Below are positions 32,691 to 44,794 of a stretch of 64,000 bases of DNA, in pieces (position 1 is the first letter of the stretch; each line of letters opens with the position of its first letter). The position numbers were made by a program, and so were the translations under genes. The notes beneath the pieces were generated by a model. The model did no database searches and was not told the DNA's origin. It saw only the letters and a list, made by a program, of their open reading frames with translations. Source of the stretch: Cytospora piceicola (lineage: Eukaryota > Ascomycota > Sordariomycetes > Diaporthales > Cytosporaceae); assembly GCA_023375675.1 (NCBI GenBank), contig JALQBC010000005.1:62001-126000 (forward strand), written 5' to 3'.

Positions 32691-34574
32691 CTTTTTTCGC
32701 TTTGTCTTGGTGGAAACTGTGTTGGTTGAACTCCCGGATGATGGTGATAGACTGGTGCTGAATATGCGCCTTAAAATCGCAAACCCGTATGAGTGCCAAG
32801 TGAGTCAGAGTGATATTGATGCTGGGTTTGGTCGACTGGGTCTCCGGTGAGATATTATGCCAACGATTGTCCAGACAATAATGTAGCCACCAGATGGTGC
32901 TAAGGGAAAGACCGGCCAAACAGGCACGAGGTTACAACAGAGCTTGCAATGACAGTAATAAAGACAACATCAGCAAAGGATAGAGGTCAAACGAAAAGAT
33001 CTGTAACTGCTCGATGGGAGGTTATAAAGCTTTTTTCTTCAGCCGCGGGCCAGGTCGACCTAGTGGCGTTGGTCTTCGGGCGAGAGTGGGCTTGGTTCGG
33101 TGGGTAACGAAATTTGAAGTCGCGGCTCCAGGTTAGAGTGGTACCTGGCGTGGGCCGAATCGGCGCAAGTATCAAACTGTCAGAGCTCAACCAATGGGAA
33201 ATTTGAGGATGTAACTATCTAGATGATCTATCTATGGATTTGCAAACTGTTGTACGCATAAAAATGCGGGTGATTGTGGCCGTTATCTCTCCATCAAGCA
33301 TTGTCAACTGTGTGGTGTGACTTCAACACCACGATCATAAAGTCATATGTGACATCAACAGCTGGCAGCTGCAGAACAAACAGGATCAATCATGTCCCTC
33401 ACTCGAGAGAAAACCATGATATTAACCCAATAAAAGGGACTGCTCATGGCTTATCGTATTTCGACCTTCTGATGAGAAGATGATTGAGATAACTAAAACC
33501 AACTGCCTGGTTCACACGTGGGATGTGCGGCCGTTTGATGCGACACGATCGACTTTCCATGTTGAGTTACCGGTATGCCCAGTCATCGACCCCTGAGGCG
33601 ATGATCGTGGAAGGTGGTGCCGACTATGCATGCGACACTGTCTATCAGAACTGTCAGACAGAGGGACAGAGTGGCAAGCCTGCAGGGAGCAACCACGGCG
33701 CACGGCGCACGGCGGCACTCCGGCACTGGGGGATCTGGCGGGGACAAGATTGGAACGGCGCTGACTCGAAGAGACTTTTGCAGGATTCGAATTTTTCCTC
33801 GCCTTGTCCGAGGGGTTGTCTGTGCGTTTTGGCGTCGCATCCAGAGTTGCCAGTCAAGAAGACAACGTGATCCCTACAACTGAGAGTCAGACGTTACTTC
33901 CAAGTGGGAACAGTTGGGTAATAGGAATCCTTAGAATTGGCCAACGCGGGTTTAACCTCGCAGCTTTTATGGGTTAAAATATACCAAGCAACGCGGGACC
34001 GGTGCCGTTTGCCCTGGTACCTGGGCCGGGTTTGTTTGCTGGTCTCGCGCAGCTGTCAGTGACTGTCAGTCTGTAAAGAACAATGGGGAGCTAAGTTGCA
34101 AGACTCCGACCGCTGAGAGGCAACCAGACCATCTTCCATATACCGGCAGATCAACAGAAGGGATCATCGGCAGGCGATGTACATTTAGTAAGAGTCCGGT
34201 GATATTGAGATGGCGTCGGAAAAACTTTCCAGTCTAACCATATCGAGTATATCGCGGAATGATTACATAAGTCATGTCCTGTGCCGGCTCCGGGTTCGGC
34301 CCCGGATCTATCTAACCGCGCTTGGCATAGTCACCCGGCATGATTTCATCGCCGGCCCAGACTGCCGGTCACGATCACGGCAACGCCAGCGTTGATAGTA
34401 GCACGTATCGTGCAACACCACACTATTTTGACTTGGTTGTTGTCTGTATCCTTTGTTCACTCCATCTGGCTGCTCAATCCGAGAGTCAAAGGTCATTAAT
34501 AGGCCAACCTTGCTCTTCGCCAAGGCATCATCAGACTCTCGGACCTATCATCTCCAGCTCTGGAAGCGCGAGAT
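32691..34574. other. Divergent upstream region of two transporters, 1.9 kb
   Basis: This stretch separates the start codons of the amino-acid permease (minus) and the OPT transporter (plus) and should hold both promoters. I see no gene; frames at 33523-33870 and 33583-33840 overlap one another and lack domains. Confidence 0.5.
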
Positions 34575-36915
34575 ATGGCTCCCGATAGGGGTAACGGCGG
34601 CGCCGTGCACGACGGGCTTGGCACGGATGAGGGCTCCTTTCCCGCAGCAGACACGCCAACTCCGCAGCAGCATGGTCACGAGTCCGATATAACCCAAGGT
34701 GGACGGGACGAACACGGGGGACCAAACTCATCTCTTGCCGTGGCCAAGCCCGGGCTTGATGCCGAGGGCCGCAGCTTTACTTTCCGTGGTGTCGCTGCCG
34801 GCCTTCTCGTTGGGCTGGTCATCTGCTTCTCCAACATGTACTTCGGCTTACAGACCGGCTGGGTCAGCATGATGACCATGCCGGCGTCGCTGATGGGATT
34901 CGGCATATTCAAGACCTTATCTCGGCATCTTCAGTTTCCTTTCACACCGGTCGAGAACGTCCTTGTCCAGACAGTGGCAGGGTCGATGGCCATCATGCCA
35001 CTTGGATGTGGCTTTGTGGGTGTGTTGCCGGCGATGAACTTTCTCCTGAAGGACGAGGAACAGGGACCTATCAATCTCAGCACATGGCAGTTGGTGGTCT
35101 GGTCCTTGGGACTGTGTTACTTTGGCGTGGTATTTGCCGTGCCGCTGAGGAGGCAGGTGATCATCAGAGAGAAGTTGAAATTCCCGAGTGGCTTCAGCAC
35201 GGCCGTGTTGATCAGTGTACTCCACGGCAAGACAGGGCTGGTGAAAGATGACTCTGCTCCCCGTCAGAGGCAAGAGGCGCATCTCGTGCCAGACGGCTTC
35301 GGTGGTCGTCTCGAGCCAAGTGGAAATACAGACATCGCAACCGAAGAGGAGGGCGCTACTCTCCGCAAGGAGCAATGGAGAGCAAATGTTAAGATCCTGC
35401 TGGTCTGCTTCCTCACCTCGGGGCTCTACACGTTCGCGACATACTTCTTCCCGATCTTGAGAGACCTGCCCATTTTTGGGGCGACGGCTGCTTCCACTTG
35501 GCTTTGGACGTTGAACCCCAGTTTGGCATATGTCGGTCAAGGCATCGTCATGGGACCAGTGACCACACTCCACATGGTAAGTTACCCGCCATCTAGTAAA
35601 GCTGGCAGACCATTCCAGCTTGCTAACCTTCATCTAGTTGTTGGGCGCTATCCTTGGATGGGGTGTTCTATCGCCCCTCGCGAAGCATAAAGGTTGGGCC
35701 CCCGGGAAAATCAGCGACTGGGAGACCGGCAGCAAGGGCTGGATAGTATGGACTTCCCTAGCCATTATGCTCGCCGACGCCGTCGTCAGTCTCGGCTACC
35801 TAGTCGTGCGGCCTCTACTCCGTCGCATTGGGCACACCCTCCACCGCAAATGGCAGACCGGCGACACGCCTCTCAGTCGCTTCCTCCCAGCCAGCCCCAG
35901 CCGACGCGGTTACACCACGCTCCGCCACCAAGAAGATGAAACAGGCTCGCTCCCACCACCCAGCCCTGTGCCGGGGCCCAACCACTCTCGCTACTCCACC
36001 ACCCACAACGACGAGCAGGTGCAGACAATGTCCCACATCCTCCAGGACGCTGACCAGGACGACGCCCCTCCCTCCGAGCAGATCTCCAACCGAACCGTGA
36101 TAATCGGCCTCATCCTCTCCATCGCCTTCTGCGTTCTCTGCATCCACACTGTCTTCGGCGCTCTCATCCCCCTCTACGCCACCTTCGCGGCTGTGTTCAT
36201 GGCCCTCATCCTCTCCATCATGGGCGTCCGCGCCCTAGGAGAAACTGACCTGAACCCGGTATCAGGCATCTCCAAGCTAGCCCAGCTCTTCTTCGCGCTC
36301 ATCATCCCGCAGTCCCACCCCACGTCCGTGCTCATCAACCTGGTCGCGGGCGCCGTCTCCGAGGCCGGCGCGCTCCAGGCCGGCGACCTGATGCAGGACC
36401 TCAAGACGGGCCACCTCCTGGGGGCCGCGCCCAAGGCCCAGTTCTGGGGCCAGGTCATCGGGGCGACCGCCGGCGCCGTCGTGAGCGCCTTCATCTACAA
36501 GCTCTACACGGCCGTCTACACCATCCCCGGGTCGCTCTTCCAGGTCCCCACCGCGTACGTCTGGATCTTCACGGCCAGGCTGGTCACGGGCCAGGGGCTG
36601 CCGCACATGGCGCGGGAGTGGGCCGTCGGGTTCGCCGCCTTGTTTGCGCTGACGACCATGGTGCGCATCTACGCCACGGGCAGGTGGTGGCTGCGCTTCG
36701 TGCCCGGTGGCATCGCGGTGGCGGTGGGCATGTACAACGTGCCGAGCTTCACGCTCGCCAGGACCGTGGGCGGGCTGGTGGCGTGGTGGTGGAGGAGGAA
36801 GCCCGGGAGGGAGGACACGCCGTTGATTGTGCTGGCTTCGGGGTTCATCCTTGGCGAAGGGTTCCTGAGCATCATGAACTTGTTGATGGAGAGTGCTGGG
36901 GTGCCGCACCTGTAG
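34575..36915 (+). CDS. OPT-family oligopeptide/metal-chelate transporter
   Basis: Exons 34575-35576 and 35638-36915 (61-nt intron with gtaagt, ctaac branch, tctag) give 759 residues. About fourteen membrane helices are seen. Family marks include the first helix with FSNMYFGLQTGWVSMM, then FTPVENVLVQTVAGSMAIMPLGCGFVGVLPA, REKLKFPSGFSTAVLI, NLVAGAVSEAGALQAGDLMQDLKTGHLLGA, and the end FILGEGFLSIMNLLMESAGV. This subset resembles the yeast YGL114W group rather than classic OPT1. Transport is proton-driven; peptide or siderophore/nicotianamine-like chelate substrates are known in the family but cannot be chosen here. It is convergent with the PRMT3 gene, 284 bp apart. Confidence 0.92.
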
Positions 36916-37199
36916 GCTTTATGATGGTTCACCCTTAACGGGAGTGAAAGCGTTCTGATTTGATTCGATGTTCTTTGCATGTTTTGAGTATTATCAGCGG
37001 TGGGTTTGAGATTGCATGTCAGGGGAGCCACGTATGGGTTATAGATAATTGTTATTCCAAAGAGCTCGCATATTCTCTTGTTCTACGCCATAGCATAGTA
37101 ACAGCGACAGCGCGCATGTCGCTACATATTTTGGACTCCGCGGAATAAAACAGTCAAAAAGAATCCCCCGTCCGCTATGGTCCTCTTTCTTTCTTTCTT

Positions 37200-38965
37200 T
37201 TAGTGGAGGAACCAAGACTGAGCTTTCTCAGCATTGGGAAGACCATCCCACTCCACCTTGATGGACAGGCCACGCGCATACTCCTGAGCCACGGAGTACG
37301 ACAACGTTCCCTTGATCTCCTCACCAGCACTGCGCGGGCTCTTTTGGCTCAGTCCACCCTCCTTGTCCTCGATCAACAGCAGGCCCTGTCTCCAGTGCGT
37401 CTCCTTCCCGTGAGGACCGGTCGTGAACGCGATGCTACCGTCAGCACGGGCGGCCTCCCACTCCTTAGCAGGCTTGTCGATCAGCTCGACGTCCTTCTGG
37501 CGGGTTGTGGCGAAGTAGTTGTCGAACCAGACCATGAAGCCGTCCACGGACTCGGCATCCTTGGTAATCTTGCTAGCCCAGTCGATCTTAAATGTAAGGT
37601 CCTCAACCGTTGCATGGTACAGATCCAATGCATAGGCGCTGGGGGTGCCGCACAGAACATCGGCGGGAATGGTCTCCACCCTGGCGCCCTTGTAGATGCC
37701 CTCCTGCATGGGCTTCATATCGAAGCCATATACATCCCTCCAGAATGTTATGGTATCGGTGATGTACTCTGGGTCGTGTACCGGGGCAACGAAGATGGTA
37801 GCGTGAGAGGGCAGCAACAGACCGTCGGGCTTGAGGTACCTGTCGCGAGCGAAGAGGACGGAGGGCAGCATGGCCTCGTACAGGCAGAAGTAGCCCATCC
37901 ACTCGGACACGATGATATCGACCTTTTCCACGGGCAGGACAATATCCTCAATGCGGCCACGCAGTGTCGTGATCTGTTTGTCGAGGCCGTTGTGGAAGAT
38001 GTTCTCGGTGGCCTTGTCCAGAATGGCCGACTTGTCGATAGCGTAGACGTGTGCGGCGCCGGCCTTGGCGCAGAACATGGAGAGGATGCCGGTTCCGCAG
38101 CCAATGTCCAGGACGGTCTTGCCCTTGATAAGGTGCTTGTTGTTGTAGATGAAATCGCGGTAGGCATCCGTGCGGATGGTATCCTTCAGCATGGTCTCGT
38201 GAATATCTGTCTCCTTGTCAGGCTGCGTTCATGTCACTTCATGCTGACGGATTTGGACTTACCGTGGCTGGCGTAGGACTCCCAGTAGTATTGAGACTCA
38301 TCCTTCTTCTCCTCAGATCCGGTGGACTTCTGCGACGGTTCGTCATCGGCGTGCCAGCGTTTATCCAAAGTTTGCTCGACAGCGAACTTGTAGTTGGCAA
38401 ACTGCTTGGTGAGTTCGTCGATCTTAGCTTGGAGAGCGGCGGTAGTGCCCTCGGCCTCGACACCAGTCTCAGAACCTTCACCGGTCTCGGCTGATGGGGC
38501 ACCAGAAGATGAAGGGAGATCGTCGAGGCACATGATGAAAGCATCATCGGCCAGGACTGGTATCATAAACTTCTCGTCGTCTTGGATGTCTGCCTCTGAG
38601 ATCTGCTCGGGCAGCTTGTTCGCATCTTTCACGGCACCTCGGACTAACGAGAACGTTAGCTATAAGCAATATATGTATGAATATAAAGAGGGCAACGTAC
38701 TGAAGTTGACGAGCTTGATGCTTCCATAGAAATCAAGACCCAGACGCTCGCGTGTCGCCACAAAGTCAAAGCTGAATTTGTCCTTGCAGTACTCCAACAT
38801 GGATAGGGCGTCGGGGAAAACCTTGTCGTCAAATAGAGACACAATTTCCAGAGTCTCCTCCTCATTGTCGACGCCCTCATCAACATCGTTCCAGCCCTCG
38901 GAGCCATCAGAGACGCTCGAGCCCTCGGACTCACTGTCCGAAATATCCTCAACCCTCTTGGACAT
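37200..38965 (-). CDS. PRMT3-type protein arginine methyltransferase
   Basis: Exons 38965-38701, 38643-38263 and 38206-37200 give 550 residues. The C-terminal half is a type I methyltransferase: the SAM loop VLDIGCGTGILSMFCAKAGA, the double-E loop SEWMGYFCLYEAMLPS and the THW motif in KETHWRQGLLL. PRMT3 methylates ribosomal protein S2 (uS5) in the cytoplasm. Residues 30-65 align with the N-terminal C2H2 finger that distinguishes PRMT3, but the ligands are replaced (EIVSLFDDKVFPDALSM, then LEYCKDKFSFDF, keeps only one Cys). A coiled-coil-like stretch (AALQAKIDELTKQFANYKFA) links the halves. Fungal copies with a lost finger may be common; I could not compare. Confidence 0.93.
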
Positions 38966-39830
38966 GTTGCCGTTACAGATGAGATGTGATGAGATGAATA
39001 AACACTTAATACGTTTATTTGGCTTAATTGGCCGAGCGAGGGATGTAATGACAGGCCGTTTGATGTTCCAAGCAGTAGGATGAAAGAAAATGAACGAGTA
39101 GCATTTATTTCACCTGAGTGCAGACGCTACGATGGATGTACTTGGGTACTTACGTATAATATGAAATACCTTAGGTTACTCACGTTCTGCGCTGCGGCAG
39201 GCCCATGAAAAATTCAAGTGTGACCCTGAAATTTTGGACATACATGTACACAATACATGCCTGAATGTGGGGCCGCATCCGAGTGCTACAGTCCAGTACT
39301 TTCTTCTGCAACACACCAACGGATATGCTACGTAGGTAGGTAGATACCTATATATCTTTTTTGATTTTTACCTCAAAAATCCAGGTGAGATTTCGAGTCT
39401 TGATGTTATGTCCATTTTTGGTAGTCGTGATGATTTGGCGGTGTCTTATCGATCTGTGGGCGGGGGTTTTCTGCATAGAGGGGTGCCTCTCCCTCCATAT
39501 CACGCAGCACACTGTCGACTACTATGTATACATACATACCACTTCATAGTCTTAAAGCTCGTGGATTGTTTGCCTACGGAAAGCTACCCCATGAGCCATC
39601 AAAGCGGTTCTTGTTCTGTAGTCCTTTGTGGTTAATCCTCATATCAGTTACTTGGGTTTGGGTACGTCTTTCAACCGCGAGCCTTAAGAGTTTAACTGCA
39701 CCATTCATCAGCGCTGGATCGCTAGTTGCCGCTATGTCTACAAATATAGCATGCATAGGTACTTTCAACAAGTTCGAATTTCCTTCCGGCCATGGTCGTC
39801 CCGAGGGAAATGCTCCGACGGCGAGGACTA
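38966..39830. other. Intergenic between PRMT3 and USO1 genes
   Basis: This 865-bp spacer carries the PRMT3 promoter and USO1 3' region. No gene is seen. Low-complexity taggtaggtag and similar motifs lie near 39331-39355. Confidence 0.5.
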
Positions 39831-42800
39831 CTAATCCACTTCGCCATCCTGGCCATCACCCTTCTTCTTCTCTTCGCTGCCTTCTTCTGCCTCCTCTTCC
39901 TCTTCTTGCTCTTCTTCCTCATCGTCCTCGTCATCTTCATCATCATCTCCGTCTTCATCATCGGAGATGGTCTCACCCAGCGCCTGCAGCTTCTCTTTAT
40001 ACTTGTTGACCTTCTCCTCGGCATCAGCGAACAACATCAACATGTCATCCAGCTCGCCCTGTGTCGACTCCTTATCCTTCTCCTTCTGCTGAATGAGTTC
40101 GTCCGTCTGGCCAGTAGTTAGCACACGTGATCCTTCCTAAGCCATGCGGTGACTGTGACATACCTGCTTGGCCTTGGCCTCAAGCTGCTGAACCTTCTTC
40201 TGCAACTCAGCGGCCTTCTTCTCAGCTCGGGAAGTGGCTTCTTTGGCAGTCTGTGCTTCTTGCGTCTTGCTCTTGTTGGCCTGCATCATTCATTAGCACC
40301 AAAATCTGTGGAGGTAGGGTGCAAGATCACAATGGTCGCATGCATACCTTCATGAGGTCAACTTCGAGCCTGCTAATCGTAGCCTTCAAGTCGGCCTTCT
40401 CCGCCTCTGCACGCCTCGAAGATCGGTCTGCCTCGGACTGTCTACGCTTGCGACCCTCTTCCGTCTGCTTGCGGACTTCGTCTGTGTCCTTTTGGTGTTG
40501 CTCATCCTTCAACTTCATCTGCTTTTGGTATTCCTCCTCCTTAGTTCGGAGCTGTTTCTCGTAATTCTCGACCTTTGTTCGAATCTGTTTCTCGTAGTCT
40601 TCGGCCTTGGCTCGGAGCTGTTTCTCGTAGCCTTCAATCTTGGCTTGCAGTTCCGCGTCCGCCTTCTTTTGGAGCCGTTCGATTTCTGTCGCAGCCTCTT
40701 TCCGCGCCGTCTCAACGTGCTTCTGGAGATCGGCCTCTTTCACGCCATATTCCTCGCGAAGCTGCCGTATCTCATCCTGATGGTTCCTCTGTAGGCTCTC
40801 ATTCGTGGCTTTCAAGCGTGTGAAGTCGACAGTGGTCGTCTCCTTGAACCGTCTGCTATCTGCCCGTTCCTGGCCCAGCTGTTGCTCGAGGTGAGAAAGG
40901 CTTGCCTGACACTCTTGTAGTGCGTTTTCCTTCTCGTCCAGTTGAGACCGCAGGGAGTCGACGAGCTCTCGAGAGATACCCTTTTGGACACCGTTGGTGA
41001 CCACCGAGATCTCCATCCCGGGGTCCCTGTCGACTGCTCGTAGGATGCGGCTGAAGTTGTCCTTGAAGAACTCGACAAACATAGAGTCGAAATAAACCTC
41101 AGGTAATTTCCCAGTCGAGGGGTCCAACTTTTGTGGTATCATCTCAAAGTCCCGCACAAACGGATGAGCCCGCAATTTGCCCATTCTGTCGATGTATAGG
41201 TCCCGGCCCATGTTGGTCATCAGGAGGGGTTGGAGAGTTCCTCTGGGAATTGGTGAGTCCTTCGTAGAAAATTCGTAGACCACACCGAGCAGCATGGCGC
41301 AGAGTCCTTGGACCAACGGCTCGCTCGACGTGTTCTTCACCACCGTCTGGATGAGACGCTGGACGTTACTACCTTCCTCCAGCAGATCGTTCACTCCGTC
41401 CAGGTCTTCAAACAGCCAGCATAACAGGAGCATGAGATATCCTATGGTGATGCGCTCGTCGTCGCTCCGATTCAGACTGGTTACCAAATGTGAAGTTATG
41501 ATCTGTATACTCGTTACGACCTCCTCTCCTTCTTCCTCATTGCCTTCGGTCACTTGTCTAGCAAGGTCTTTGGTTGCACCGTTTTCAAAGATAAGGTGCA
41601 GCATTATACACGCTGCGAACCAATATCTGTACGGGTCCACAGTCGAATCCTCCGTTGGTGAGCGGAGCAGAGTCGTAAGCACATTTGCAGACTCGACAAT
41701 CTCGGATTTGTGGCCATCGATAGCCCGACGGAGGAAATGCTCGCGGATTCCGGCGTGGTTGTAGAAGTACGCTTTCAGGCACTCACACGCTGCCATCCTA
41801 ATATCGAAGGACTGCAAGTTGTGAACGCAAAGTGTAAGGTCTAGCAAGCCATCGATCACGTAGACCTTGGGCACGCCGTTCGCCTGCGGCCCGTCTCCAT
41901 TTGCTGAGCTTTCCAGAGGTGAGGGGACTTGGAGCTGCGCGAAGCTCTCCTGAAGGGCTGAGTTGCCCCTTATAATATCGGCGCATGTCACGAGAGCCTG
42001 AGAGCACAGTACTTAGATCTACATACGGATATATACAGGACAGAGCAGCACGTACCTCGGCCTTGATAGGGTTCTCAGCTGAGTGACTAAAAGCAAGTTG
42101 AAGGGCGTGGTACAAGAGATGGTGATGCCAGAACGCGCTCTGGTTCTGCATGGTACCGACAGCACCGCGAACAAGAAACAGCCGGATAACTGCGAGTAAT
42201 GCATACACATTCCTATTGCGTTGTGCCTGTGCCCATGGGGCTACCTCTTCTCCGTCCTCTGGGGGCTGGTACGCGCTCTGGAGCATCTTCGATAACTGTT
42301 GCACGCATCCTGTCTCGCGGAACTGGGTCTGATTAGAGGCATTCAGCCTCAAGAGGTTCGCCAACAATATTAGACAGTCCTCAATGACCTGACCGCCTTC
42401 CAACAAAGACCCCTCTGCCTCGATTATTGTAAATATTCTTTTGAAGGCATCCTCGAAGGCAACGAGCTTCTGTATCTCGATATTCGCGGGGCTAAGGTAC
42501 GTCAGCAGAGTGATTGCTTCGCTTCGCACTGCTTCTCTTCGGTCGTCAAGTATGGCTACGAGCCTCGAGATACCAAGGGGCGCGGTGAAGACACATTCCT
42601 CGGTACGTTCTGTTCGGGCGGCCAAGATGGCGATGAGCAGTTGGAGGGAATAAAGTCGGGAGTAGAAGTCGGGCGTCTCCAGGAAATCAAGTAGGAGGGT
42701 GATGTTCTCCTGTCTCTGTGTGAACTCGTCGGCCAGCCATAACGCGATCTCTTCAGAGGCTTCGGGGCTGTCCTCGTTCGGGTTGAAGAGCATCAGCAAG

Positions 42801-43039
42801 GTCTCGAGGACCACCTTCACTGTATCCACATCTCCTCCATCTTTGCTCAGACACCCTATCAGGCTTCTGAGCGCCCCAGATGCGACAGATGCTGGGAAAT
42901 CCTTTGCGAAGCTTCGCAGACCTTGTATGGCAGCTCGACGGTCTTCGAGGAGAGTAGCAGAGCTCAGACGACCGCTGAGAACGGTGATTGTTTCGCCGAC
43001 CGACTGCTTGGCCGGAGCAGTCGTGACCGCGGAGAACAT
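39831..43039 (-). CDS. USO1: Uso1/p115 vesicle tethering factor
   Basis: Exons 43039-42056, 41997-40348, 40280-40164 and 40106-39831 give 1,008 residues; all introns are phase 0 and 57-67 nt. The first 650 residues form the armadillo-like Uso1 head (LLDFLETPDFYSRLYSLQLL, then YVIDGLLDLTLCVHNLQSFDIRMAACECLKAYF in the second exon). A long coiled-coil tail follows (about 680-950, heptads such as YEKQLRAKAEDYEKQIR repeated). The last 40 residues are almost all Asp and Glu, the acidic C-terminus seen in p115. The protein tethers ER-derived COPII vesicles to the cis-Golgi before SNARE pairing, working with Ypt1. The stretch of EKQLRTK/EKQIRTK units shows internal repetition within the coil. Confidence 0.94.
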
Positions 43040-43555
43040 GGTACTTGAGCTTCTCCAAGGTTCGGCAGGGCCATGGGGTTATTGGGATGGCTTGATGGAT
43101 CGGCGACTACTGTAAGGCATGATATGTACGAAATCGTGTAGCAAGTAATTGGCCCTAGAAACTTGCCCAGCTGGTGCCTGTCCCGAGACTGGCCAGATTG
43201 ACATGGATCGGGAAGTTTAGTGGCACGTGGGTGGGTCGCGCCTCGCGGGCACACGGGCAGGCGGGCTGGCGGGCTGCAGCTGGGGGGACTCGGGCCGCTA
43301 AAAGGTGAAATTTGTTAGGCGATCTGGGGTGTTGGGGAACCTTGGAGAGCTCTAGCCTGTTACACTGCTGGGGAAGCTCCGATGTCGTCCTCCTTCAAGC
43401 CACCAGCGGGCAGCCACAAGTAGTAAGTTTGACTCAGACCTTAAAACACCTACCGTCGACAACTTCCACTGACGGTCAGACAAGCCAATTGAACCTTCAA
43501 TTGAACTGTCATACCTCGATACTTCTCAGGGACCGTCTCTGAGTCGATCGATAAC
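43040..43555. other. Divergent promoter, USO1 and ILV6
   Basis: This 516-bp region lies between the two start codons. It holds a consensus TGACTCA site at 43430-43436, listed separately, nearer to ILV6. No other gene is seen. Confidence 0.6.
43430..43436 (+). promoter_or_regulatory. Gcn4/CPC1-type site (TGACTCA) upstream of ILV6
   Basis: The heptamer TGACTCA is the consensus site for Gcn4 and its filamentous homologues CPC1/CpcA, which switch on amino-acid synthesis genes during starvation. It sits 120 bp upstream of the ILV6 start codon and about 390 bp from the USO1 start. Amino-acid genes including ILV6 are known targets of this system, so the placement makes sense, but binding here is inferred. 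Confidence 0.6.
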
Positions 43556-44578
43556 ATGGCCTCACGAAGCTTCCTGCTGTCGCAATGGCGAACGGCATCC
43601 ACCAAGCTTCAACCGGCTGCGATGCCTGCGATTGCCACCCGCTACAGCTCTACTAGCAGCTCGACCTCAGCAATTGCCTACAAGGCCCTGCGACGCCGAC
43701 AAGCCCCTCTCCCCACCAGCGACTCAGCGCCGGCATGGACCGCCCAGGCTGCCGTGTCCAACATCCTCTACGAGACGCCCTCGCCATCCATGGCCCCTCC
43801 TAAGCGCCACATCCTCAATTGCCTCGTCCAGAACGAGCCCGGTGTCCTGTCGCGCGTCTCCGGTATCCTGGCTGCCCGCGGCTTCAACATTGACTCCCTG
43901 GTCGTCTGCAGCACCGAGGTGGCAGACCTGTCACGCATGACCATCGTGCTCACGGGTCAGGACGGCGTCGTCGAGCAGGCCCGCCGCCAGCTGGAAGACC
44001 TCGTCCCCGTCTGGGCCGTGCTCGACTACACCAACGCCGCGCTGGTGCAGAGGGAGCTGCTCCTTGCCAAGATCAACATCCTTGGACCCGAGTACTTCCA
44101 GGACCTGTGGGCCCACCATCGCGAGATGACGGCCGAGACCGAGCCTCAGGAGGGAGCAGTCACATCTGAAAACGCGCCTACGCTAAGCGAGACGTCGGAG
44201 GACTTCCACCCCAGCCGGTTGGCGCCTAGCGAGGCGTTGCGCCTGAAGCACGAGCACTTGAAGAGCATCACCTACTTTGCCCACCAGTTTGGCGGCAAGG
44301 TGCTGGATATTAGCAATAACAGCTGCATTGTCGAGGTGTAAGACCCCCGGACCACCATAATCGAAGCCTTGCGAAATCAATCACTGACACAAACCAGATC
44401 TGCGAAGCCACATCGAATCGACTCCTTCCTGAAGCTCATCTCACCCTTCGGTATTCTCGAATCTGCTCGTACTGGACTGATGGCCATGCCCCGGTCGCCT
44501 CTCTACGGGGCCAAGGATGAGGCTGGTGTGAAGGACGCTGATGACGTTGTGGATGCTAGCCAGCTGCCACCTGGATAG
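43556..44578 (+). CDS. ILV6: Acetolactate synthase regulatory subunit
   Basis: Exons 43556-44337 and 44398-44578 give 320 residues. The 60-nt intron begins gtaagac; splicing joins NSCIVEV to SAKPHRIDSF, whereas reading through ends at once. A mitochondrial presequence is present (MASRSFLLSQWRTASTKL). The ACT domain starts near residue 84 (HILNCLVQNEPGVLSRVSGILAARGFNIDSLVV) and binds the feedback inhibitor valine. The C-terminal domain carries FGGKVLDISNNSCIVEV and PFGILESARTGLMAMPRS. Ilv6 activates Ilv2 and confers valine feedback in the first step of branched-chain amino-acid synthesis. It is convergent with the ornithine carbamoyltransferase gene, 216 bp apart. Confidence 0.95.
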
Positions 44579-44794
44579 ATATAACTGTTGTAGCTGCATC
44601 ATCACCACAATAAAGAATAATTGATATAATCGGTTTGCAACGGGCAATACATAAGGTACCACTTTTGAACCACCTGCTTCCTTGCCTTTGGGATGTAAAG
44701 CACTTTTTTGGACGCCTGACCCAGTCCGCGTTCCTCAAATCACTAGCAGATACAGAAATGACATGTGTGTCGCCCAAGATTGCTTAAGAATGCC

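Noticed and set aside
34917..35633. 238-residue minus-strand frame
   Set aside because: It is antisense to exon 1 and the intron of the OPT gene and lacks any domain.
36277..36909. 210-residue minus-strand frame, Arg/His/Pro-rich
   Set aside because: It is antisense to the GC-rich OPT exon and shows no recognisable protein pattern.
37203..38276. 357-residue plus-strand open frame
   Set aside because: It runs opposite the PRMT3 catalytic exon and crosses its intron; composition is that of a shadow frame.
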